NCBI GenBank assembly: GCA_900555785.1 | Contig: USMO01000059.1 | Span: 1-8,648 of the forward strand | Direction of reading: 5' to 3' | Length of the DNA: 8,648 nucleotides | DNA from: an uncultured Eubacteriales bacterium | GTDB taxonomy: Bacteria; Bacillota; Clostridia; Oscillospirales; CAG-272 | Shown: positions 1 to 5,202 of the stretch, one piece after another | How the letters are laid out: the number at the start of each line of letters is the position of its first letter | Numbering within the stretch: position 1 is the first letter of the stretch | Position numbers and translations under genes: made by a program | The notes under the pieces: model-generated | Seen by the model: the letters and a program-made list of their open reading frames with translations, nothing else | Database searches by the model: none | What the model was told of the DNA's origin: nothing

Positions 1-1
1 C

Positions 2-328
2 GGCGACGAGGGCGCAATCCGGCGCCTGCTGGCGATTCTTCTGGATAACGCGGTCAAATACTGCGACCCGGCGGGAACCATCCGCGTGACCCTGACGGAC
101 GGGCGCCACCCAGTGCTGGAGGTGGAAAACAGCTTTGCCGCAGTGGACGAGACCAAGCTGGACCGGCTGTTTGACCGGTTTTACCGCTCGGATAAAGCGC
201 GGACCTCCGGCAGCGGCTTTGGCATCGGTCTGTCCAGCGCCCGCGCCACCGCTGAAGCACATAAAGCCGAACTGACCGCCTACCGCCCGGGTCCCGGAAG
301 GATTGCGTTTCGCCTGAAGGGACTGTGA
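2..328 (+). CDS. Sensor histidine kinase, C-terminal ATP-binding domain (5' truncated by window edge)
   Basis: This is the last 108 residues of a two-component sensor kinase, reading in frame from base 2 to a TGA at 326-328. The HATPase_c fold is recognisable by its boxes in order: the N box (RRLLAILLDNAVKY), the F box (LFDRFYRSDKAR) and the G2 box (GSGFGIGLS), followed by the usual A-x-A-E-A-H helix and a short beta-rich end. The domain binds ATP and phosphorylates a histidine in the missing upstream part, which would pass phosphate to a response regulator. The G1 box is degenerate: where most kinases have D-x-G-x-G there is LEVENSFAAVD, a variant I recall from other Clostridia kinases, so it is probably still active. 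The GTG at 86 lies inside the domain and is not the real start. The sensor part, cognate regulator and signal lie outside the window. Confidence 0.93.
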   Translation, partial: GDEGAIRRLLAILLDNAVKYCDPAGTIRVTLTDGRHPVLEVENSFAAVDETKLDRLFDRFYRSDKARTSGSGFGIGLSSARATAEAHKAELTAYRPGPGRIAFRLKGL

Positions 329-355
329 GACGGGATGGGATGCTGACGGCGGGGG

Positions 356-558
356 CAGAAGGGACATGGGGGCTGGTTGTTGCGTGGTTCATGCCGTTTT
401 TGTCCGTCTTGGATAGTTGGGTGACTGGCTTGCCTCTATTCATCGGAGATCCCGCCTGCTGGCGCCCCTCCGGACGGTAGAGGCAAGGCAGTCAGGCACT
501 AACTTAGACGGGCAAAAGCGGCATGAAGTGCGCAACGGTCAGCATACTTTGTCATCCT
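356..558. repeat. Long imperfect palindromic repeat (element A)
   Basis: Two inward-facing arms flank a core. The left arm ends in TTTTTGTCCGTCTTGGATAG (397-416). The right arm begins with ACTAACTTAGACGGGCAAAA (498-517), whose reverse complement matches the left arm with a few changes. The match continues outward: CATGCCG at 390-396 pairs with CGGCATG at 519-525, and GTTGCG at 379-384 pairs with CGCAAC at 531-536. Inside, GACTGGCTTGCCTCT (423-437) pairs with AGAGGCAAGGCAGTC (479-493) at 14 of 15 positions. The core (444-469) is identical over 26 bases to 8399-8424. The right end carries TGTCATCCT (550-558), which also ends the copy at the right edge of the window. There is no coding frame worth calling, so it is a non-autonomous repeat or an RNA hairpin unit. 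I do not recognise a named family. Confidence 0.8.
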
Positions 559-615
559 CGGCGCAAGGTACCTACGGTGCCGAGCCGAATCCCAGAGGGC
601 GCGCGGTGGCAAAAA

Positions 616-643
616 GAAAAAACTCCCGCTTGGGAGTTTTTTC
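616..643 (-). terminator. Rho-independent terminator of the SipW operon, probably bidirectional
   Basis: The hairpin has a 12-bp stem, G-A6-CTCCC paired with GGGAG-T6-C, and a four-base loop at 628-631. Read on the minus strand it is followed by a T-rich run (TTTTTTCTTTTT). It directly abuts the TAA stop (644-646) of the last gene of the minus-strand operon. On the plus strand the stem is followed by TTTTTTC, so it may also stop read-through from the histidine kinase and the repeat. Confidence 0.9.
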
Positions 644-1315
644 TTATGGTGCGGTGCTGTCGGGCGGGGTGCCTTTGTGCCAATCGGTTACATCGAAGGC
701 GGGGATAGTCGATGATTCTCTTAATGGTCTATGTGGATCGAAGTAGCAGGATTTGGCATAGCCCAACACGGATTCACCCGCTTGATACTTTCCATCTGCA
801 TCCTTTTCGATGATGGTCCGATAGACGTTCGGAACCCAATCCTCGTTGATGGTATAGGTACTTAAATCTGATTCTGTCACGAATAGATAGTAAGTTTTGT
901 CCATTCCTTCTGGGAAATAAAGAATCCAAGATAGCCCATCTACAGTAAATTCCTTCATATCGCCTCGAATCGTTGTGTTGGAATCCATACTGCCGATGGA
1001 GGTTTCGTTTGAGATGATCGGATTGTATCCAAAGATGAGATTAAGAAACCACTTTAGAGCAGCTGGTAAATTGTCTGTTATAGCTTGTATATCAATGGTC
1101 AATTTAGACCCCGACTCATTCAACCCCTCCAAAATCTTCCGTACCTGCTCAGGTGTATAATCCCACTTTGCGAGTTGGGCTTCGTAGGAGGTGGAGATGG
1201 GGGAGACGGTTCCGGCGTCGTAGGTATAGGTTGACATCAGGCTGCCGCAGCCCATGACGAGCAGCAGGAACGCCAGGATGATATAGGTCAGGCGGGAAAT
1301 TCGTTTGCGGTACAC
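644..1315 (-). CDS. Exported or membrane-tethered protein of unknown function in a SipW-like operon
   Basis: The protein has 223 residues and a GTG start at 1315, chosen because a perfect AGGAGG (minus strand, 1324-1329) lies eight bases upstream. It begins 5 bases after the signal peptidase stop, so the two are translationally linked. The N-terminus is basic (MYRKRISR), followed by a hydrophobic segment at residues 9-23 ending in VMGCGS. Cys23 gives a weak lipobox (Met at -2 is unusual), so it could be a lipoprotein, a SipW-type substrate or a signal-anchored protein. The leader resembles that of the first gene of the operon (RLTYII and YTYDAGTV here; RLSFII and EYTQAGTAV there). The rest (about 30-223) has no family I recognise: it is soluble, rich in Ser, Thr, Asp and Tyr, with a hydrophobic stretch WFLNLIFGYNPI near 89-100. 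Coding for residues beyond about 50 is clearly AT-richer than coding for the leader. Confidence 0.85.
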   Translation of the reverse strand: MYRKRISRLTYIILAFLLLVMGCGSLMSTYTYDAGTVSPISTSYEAQLAKWDYTPEQVRKILEGLNESGSKLTIDIQAITDNLPAALKWFLNLIFGYNPIISNETSIGSMDSNTTIRGDMKEFTVDGLSWILYFPEGMDKTYYLFVTESDLSTYTINEDWVPNVYRTIIEKDADGKYQAGESVLGYAKSCYFDPHRPLRESSTIPAFDVTDWHKGTPPDSTAP

Positions 1316-1320
1316 CGGCG

Positions 1321-2292
1321 TTACCTCCTGTTATCAGAATCGGGGACCCGCACCAGCGCAAGCAGGATTGCAGCCAGCGCGAGCAGACCGTTGCCGCTCT
1401 TGCTGCCATCGCTTTGGCGGGCGGGGGTGCTGTTGGCATCCGGCGGGGCTGCCGCCGTTGGCTGGCGGGATGCGGGGGATGATTTTGCGGGAACGGGGGG
1501 CGCTGCCGAAGCCGGGTCCTTTTCCAGCACGGCGAGCCGCTCCGCAACCACCCGGTTGATCTTTTTCTCGAGGACCGGCAGCGCAAGCCCGACAAACACG
1601 ACCAGCAGGACGCAGAGATAGCCGGCAGGGGAGTGCATAAACACAACGAAGCTGCCGACATAGGGGATGCATTCCCCGCGCCAGATGCCGCGCATTTGCT
1701 CATACCGGACCGGCGAGCGGTCTGGGTAGACGTTGGCGTCGCCCTGCATCACAAAATACCGTTCCGGGTGGGTGTCATCCGGCTTCTGAATCTCCACAAT
1801 GCGGTGAACAATCCAATTGCCGTCCAATTCATAAACCACGATGTCGTAGAGCTGCAGCTCCTGCTCTGCGGGGAGCGCAGAAAGAAAAATCAGATCGAAT
1901 TTCTGAATCTGATTATCCAGCTGATGTTCTGTCAGATAAGTGTTTTTCTCATACTTGTCCGCCATGGACCCGCTGCTGATCACCTTTGGGACCTTGCCGC
2001 CGGTTACGGGCATGCCCTCCCGCACGCGGACCGAAACCGCCAGGGCGAACGCGCCGATGACCAGGACGCAGACCAGCAGAGACAGGAACCGATCGAAAAA
2101 AGCTGCGGCGGACGGAGCCTTGTGTTTCGCCCGGCTCTGTTGCTGCCGCAGGATTTCGGTATCCGCAAGACCGCCCCGAATCAGCTGCAGCTTCATTTTG
2201 ATGCTGTTCCCGATCAGGATGCTGAACAGGGCGGTCATTGCCGTGAAAACGATCAGGCACAGGACAAGAACGTAAATATCGTATTCTGCCAC
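1321..2292 (-). CDS. SipW-like (S26B, ER/archaeal-type) signal peptidase I with long C-terminal tail
   Basis: This 323-residue membrane serine protease would remove signal peptides on the outer face of the membrane. There are N-terminal hydrophobic helices at about residues 5-27 and 69-88. The catalytic Ser109 lies in ISSGSM. His163 lies in NWIVHRIVEI, the position that is Lys in ordinary bacterial enzymes, which places it in the ER/SipW branch. Asp185 lies in MQGDANVYPDRSPV. A third helix spans about 222-242. It then departs from the short family plan: a Pro/Ala/Ser-rich linker (about 258-298) and a last hydrophobic stretch (NGLLALAAILLALV, 301-314) before a short charged tail. The GTG start at 2292 has AGGAGG six bases upstream (2299-2304). 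It sits 33 bases after the gene for a protein with a SipW-type signal peptide, its likely substrate. SipW is the closest named relative; I leave the symbol blank because orthology is not shown. Confidence 0.93.
   Translation of the reverse strand: MAEYDIYVLVLCLIVFTAMTALFSILIGNSIKMKLQLIRGGLADTEILRQQQSRAKHKAPSAAAFFDRFLSLLVCVLVIGAFALAVSVRVREGMPVTGGKVPKVISSGSMADKYEKNTYLTEHQLDNQIQKFDLIFLSALPAEQELQLYDIVVYELDGNWIVHRIVEIQKPDDTHPERYFVMQGDANVYPDRSPVRYEQMRGIWRGECIPYVGSFVVFMHSPAGYLCVLLVVFVGLALPVLEKKINRVVAERLAVLEKDPASAAPPVPAKSSPASRQPTAAAPPDANSTPARQSDGSKSGNGLLALAAILLALVRVPDSDNRR
1324..1329 (-). promoter_or_regulatory. Ribosome binding site fixing the GTG start at 1315
   Basis: AGGAGG on the minus strand lies eight bases before GTG 1315 and just inside the 3' end of the signal peptidase gene. 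It supports a GTG rather than an internal ATG start and implies coupled translation with the peptidase. Confidence 0.85.
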
Positions 2293-2325
2293 GTTTCTCC
2301 TCCTGCCCGTTAAGGGACAGAGTGC

Positions 2326-2979
2326 TTACGGATTTGTATCTTCAGCGACTGTGACTTTGAAGTCTGTGAATTGGTCGAATGAATTTTTGTACTCGTTATA
2401 GTCAGCTAAAGTCGGTAAATCATATTCGACAACTTTAATATATTCAGTCAAATCCAGTGTGAAAACAAAAGAGATAGTGCCATCATCTGCAACCATTTTT
2501 TTAGCCATCCCTTTTGGCAGATGAATGGTATTGTTGCCAGTGTTTACCGTGGGCGCAGGGGTGGTGGAGGTACCAGCATCATCAGGCATTTTAACGGTGA
2601 GAATGTTTCCTTTCAAAGTGTCATTATTACGATATTCCGCATTTGTGAAAGTCAGCTTCAAGTCAATGCCCTGGTTTTTGATTATTGCAGCTGCCTTTTC
2701 ATTCACTGTGAAGGTGATTGTTATGGTTCCTTCACGGTTCTCGGCAAGAGCGCCACCTGTTTTCAGTTCTCCCTTATAGTCATCAATAAAGATTCCGAAG
2801 TTTTGCTCTATAGATAGGCTGCCTTTGGCTGTTGCTTGAACTGCGTCTGCAAGGTCTATTCCCATAGTGCTATTAATATCGGTAACTGCGGTGCCAGCTT
2901 GGGTATACTCGAACGTCGCGTACACGCCACCGATCGTCAGGACCAAAGCCAGCGCGATGATGAAAGATAGTCTCTTCAT
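2326..2979 (-). CDS. Secreted protein with SipW-type signal peptide (TasA/camelysin-like candidate)
   Basis: The protein has 217 residues and is the first gene of the operon. The leader MKRLSFIIALALVLTIGGVYA followed by TFEYTQ fits the pattern of SipW substrates: a short basic start, a hydrophobic core, then Gly-Gly-x-Tyr/Trp-Ala with an aromatic just after. Cleavage is expected after Ala21. The mature part is predicted beta-rich (for example GTITITFTVNE at 84-94, LKLTFTNAEY at 107-116, GTISFVFTLDL at 167-177) with a Thr/Pro-rich stretch at 135-150, consistent with a surface or fibre-forming protein. Beyond the leader I see no sequence motif proving TasA or camelysin membership. ATG 2979 is preceded by AAAGGG and a roughly 180-base leader from a consensus promoter. 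Coding for the mature part is AT-richer than the leader coding and than the neighbouring peptidase gene. Confidence 0.88.
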   Translation of the reverse strand: MKRLSFIIALALVLTIGGVYATFEYTQAGTAVTDINSTMGIDLADAVQATAKGSLSIEQNFGIFIDDYKGELKTGGALAENREGTITITFTVNEKAAAIIKNQGIDLKLTFTNAEYRNNDTLKGNILTVKMPDDAGTSTTPAPTVNTGNNTIHLPKGMAKKMVADDGTISFVFTLDLTEYIKVVEYDLPTLADYNEYKNSFDQFTDFKVTVAEDTNP

Positions 2980-3021
2980 GTGTTTAACCCTTTCGTGTTT
3001 AAAAATTGAAATTTATCCGAA

Positions 3022-3045
3022 GCGCCGCGGCGAAACAAGCGGCGC
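3022..3045 (-). promoter_or_regulatory. GC-rich hairpin in the 5' leader of the SipW operon
   Basis: GCGCCGC (3022-3028) and GCGGCGC (3039-3045) form a perfect 7-bp stem with a 10-base loop. It lies in the untranslated leader between the promoter at 3168-3196 and the ATG at 2979. It lacks a T-run, so it is not a terminator by itself. It may stabilise the message or control access to the start. No known riboswitch was recognised in the leader. Confidence 0.5.
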
Positions 3046-3167
3046 GATGGAACAGTGGGAGGCGGCGCGAAGAGGATGCGCGAAATTTGCCGAAAAGATG
3101 TAGCAAATATGTTTCGATGATTCATTTCCGGATACCATTTTATTCAAAACTTTAATCACTTGTGCGT

Positions 3168-3196
3168 ATTATATCACAGAATGATTTATTTGTCAA
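3168..3196 (-). promoter_or_regulatory. Consensus sigma-A promoter for the SipW operon
   Basis: On the minus strand TTGACA (3191-3196) is followed after exactly 17 bases by TATAAT (3168-3173). Both hexamers match consensus at all six positions. Transcription would start near 3161-3163, giving a leader of about 180 bases before ATG 2979. So strong a core promoter suggests control by a repressor or by the leader rather than by an activator. Confidence 0.9.
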
Positions 3197-3261
3197 GTGG
3201 TTTTTACAAAAAATTCATATGAAAATCTGAAATTGACGAATTTTGATTTTCAAAGTGTACA

Positions 3262-3302
3262 AAAAGCGGCACCGGAGCCAGATTTGCTCCGATGCCGCTT
3301 TT
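3262..3302 (-). terminator. Rho-independent terminator of the MMPL operon
   Basis: AAAAGCGGCA (3262-3271) pairs with TGCCGCTTTT (3293-3302), and CGGAGC (3273-3278) pairs with GCTCCG (3286-3291), leaving a seven-base loop. On the minus strand the stem ends in a T-run (CTTTTTGTAC). It lies 13 bases beyond the stop of the heptad-repeat gene and upstream of the next operon's promoter, so it separates the two transcripts. Confidence 0.92.
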
Positions 3303-3315
3303 GTGGGTTCTGAAA

Positions 3316-5190
3316 TTATTTTGCTTTGATCGAATCGGTGCGGTAGATGAACTTGACCTGACCGTCCATGCCGTCGCCAATGCCTGCGAAGGAGTTGTAG
3401 GTCTTCGAAACATCCACGGTTGCGCGCAGGCGGGTCAGCAGACCCTTGACATCCCCGTTTGCAAGGTCCATCAGCTTCTGCACCACCTCGTCGTTGAACT
3501 GCCCCAGACCGTCCTTCAGCTGTCCGGCGCCGTCCTTCAGCTGCCCGATGCCGTCGGTCAGTTTCGGCAGCTGCGACACCAGCTGAAGCATGCCTGCGTA
3601 AGCCTGGTCCACTCCGGCGGTGTAGCCGTTGATGCCGGTATAGAAGGTATTGTAGTCGTTCAGCTGCTTTTTCAGCGCGGTGATTTCAGCCGTCTTTTCG
3701 CTGACCTGCGCCGTCACGTTCTGTGCAATGACCGCCTGCATCTGCTCGGTTGCCATCTGCGCATCGGTCAGTGCCGCAATGGCTGCGGTCGTTTCGGCTT
3801 TCTTCATCTGGAGGTAGACTGCCGCGTCGATCCGGTCCTGCTGCTCAGCGGTAATCAGACCGGCTGCCAGTGCCGCTTCGTACTGCTCAACGGTCAGCCC
3901 CTGCGTTTGCAGCACCCCGGCGAGGACCTTTGCGCGGTAGGCTTCGGTGACCTGCGCGGTGACCTGCTCGCGGACGGCTGCGGTGACTGCCGCAACAATC
4001 GTGTCATGCGCGGTCGGGTTCTCTTCGGTCCCGGCGGTGGAGATCGACGCAATCACGCCGTCCAGAACCGTGTTGTAGTTCTCGGTTGTCAGGGTTACGT
4101 TGACGCCTGCCTTTGCAAGCTCTGCCTGTGCGGTTGCCAGCAGCGAATCGAACACCTGCTTTGCGCCGCCGCGCAGGGTCTCGCTGTTTGCGTTCAGCTG
4201 CTTCAGACCGTCCGCAATCTGCCCGATGCCGTCAATCAGCGCGCCGGACTGGTCCAGCAGCGTGCAAACGCCGTCGTAAAGCTGGGAGGACCCGTTCATC
4301 AGCTGCGACATGGCGCTGCCAAACTGGGTCAGCTTTTCCTCAACCGTTACGGTTGCATCGTCAAAAACCGAGGTGTCGATCTTGTTGAACAGCTCGTTTG
4401 TCGCAACGCTGACGGTGGTCGCCAGGTGGAAATCCTTTGCATCCGCGCTGATTTCCACATAGGAAGGGACGGTGAACTGCTCCGGCGTCAGCCCGAGGTT
4501 GTCGGCAAGACCCGGCAGCGCCACGCCGATAACCGCCGTGCGGTCCCCGTCGTTGATCAGCTTGCCGTTCGTGACCGAAATGTCGGTGAACACGCTGTTG
4601 TCCAGCACCATGCCGGTCAGCATGGCAAAGGGAACGTAAAGCTTGGTCTCCTCGCCGTCAATCGTCACGGTTTTGTATTGGTTGTTGGTGTAGTCGAACC
4701 GGATGGTGACTCTACCGCTCTTACCGGCGATCTCATCTGCCGAGACCGTCTTGCCGTCCAGCGTGTAGGAGATTTTCACCGAGACCGGCAGCTCCCTGTC
4801 GATGTTGCCCTGATAGTAGATGTCGTTGCCGTCGGCGTCCCAGACCTTGGTGTTGCCGCCGCCCATGGTGTAGCTCTCGTCTCCCTTGACGTTTTCGATG
4901 TTGTTCAGGTCCGAGGCATCGTTCAGCTTGCCATCGCCGAGGACATTTTTGATCCAGTCGCTGACGATAATCTTTTTCACCGAGCCGTCGCTGCCGGCAA
5001 GTACATAGACCGTCTCGTTCTTGACCGGCTTCTGCTCGGTTTCGCCTGCATCCGCTGCGGGGGAGGAGGGGGTGGACGCAGGGGCGCTCTTGGCACTCTG
5101 CGATGCATAGACCGCTACGCCTGCCGCGCTGCCGCCAACCACAAAGAGCGAAAGCGCCGTGCACAAAATTTTAGTAAGTTTTGTTTTCAT
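3316..5190 (-). CDS. Secreted Leu-x-x-Gly heptad-repeat protein (YhgE-like), partner of the MMPL exporter
   Basis: The protein has 624 residues. A signal peptide or N-terminal anchor spans about residues 1-29 (KILCTALSLFVVGGSAAGVAVYAS), followed by a Ser/Pro/Ala-rich linker to about 55. Residues about 58-265 look like beta-rich extracytoplasmic domains (VYVLAGSDGSVKK, VSVKISYTLDGK, GRVTIRFDYTN). Two blocks of the x-x-x-Leu-x-x-Gly heptad follow: about 296-342 (SQLYDGVCTLL, GIGQIADGLKQL) and about 523-567 (KLTDGIGQLKDGAGQLKDGL). They are separated by an Ala/Glu/Gln-rich, probably helical arm at 350-515. Such heptads occur in YhgE/Pip-type proteins and in the EsaA family, which carry membrane helices after them; here no C-terminal helix is present. 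ATG 5190 has AAGGAG eight bases upstream, overlapping the exporter's stop, with a gap of 12 bases. It probably forms an extended coiled rod working with the exporter; its substrate is unknown. Confidence 0.88.
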   Translation of the reverse strand: MKTKLTKILCTALSLFVVGGSAAGVAVYASQSAKSAPASTPSSPAADAGETEQKPVKNETVYVLAGSDGSVKKIIVSDWIKNVLGDGKLNDASDLNNIENVKGDESYTMGGGNTKVWDADGNDIYYQGNIDRELPVSVKISYTLDGKTVSADEIAGKSGRVTIRFDYTNNQYKTVTIDGEETKLYVPFAMLTGMVLDNSVFTDISVTNGKLINDGDRTAVIGVALPGLADNLGLTPEQFTVPSYVEISADAKDFHLATTVSVATNELFNKIDTSVFDDATVTVEEKLTQFGSAMSQLMNGSSQLYDGVCTLLDQSGALIDGIGQIADGLKQLNANSETLRGGAKQVFDSLLATAQAELAKAGVNVTLTTENYNTVLDGVIASISTAGTEENPTAHDTIVAAVTAAVREQVTAQVTEAYRAKVLAGVLQTQGLTVEQYEAALAAGLITAEQQDRIDAAVYLQMKKAETTAAIAALTDAQMATEQMQAVIAQNVTAQVSEKTAEITALKKQLNDYNTFYTGINGYTAGVDQAYAGMLQLVSQLPKLTDGIGQLKDGAGQLKDGLGQFNDEVVQKLMDLANGDVKGLLTRLRATVDVSKTYNSFAGIGDGMDGQVKFIYRTDSIKAK

Positions 5191-5202
5191 TTTAAAATCT
5201 CC

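Noticed and set aside
54..443. 129-codon minus-strand frame
   Set aside because: It is antisense to the histidine kinase and runs into the palindromic repeat; its composition is rich in Arg, Pro and Ser with no motif.
551..600. Separate terminator for the histidine kinase
   Set aside because: CTCGGC and GCCGAG can pair here but no T-run follows. It is better seen as sequence flanking the repeat; the hairpin at 616-643 is the convincing terminator.
417..746. Plus-strand frames of 61-109 codons after the kinase
   Set aside because: They run through the repeat and the terminator into the 3' end of the minus-strand gene, with no ribosome binding site or family signature.
1633..2313. 226-codon plus-strand frame
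   Set aside because: It is antisense to the signal peptidase, which has its catalytic residues and a strong ribosome binding site.
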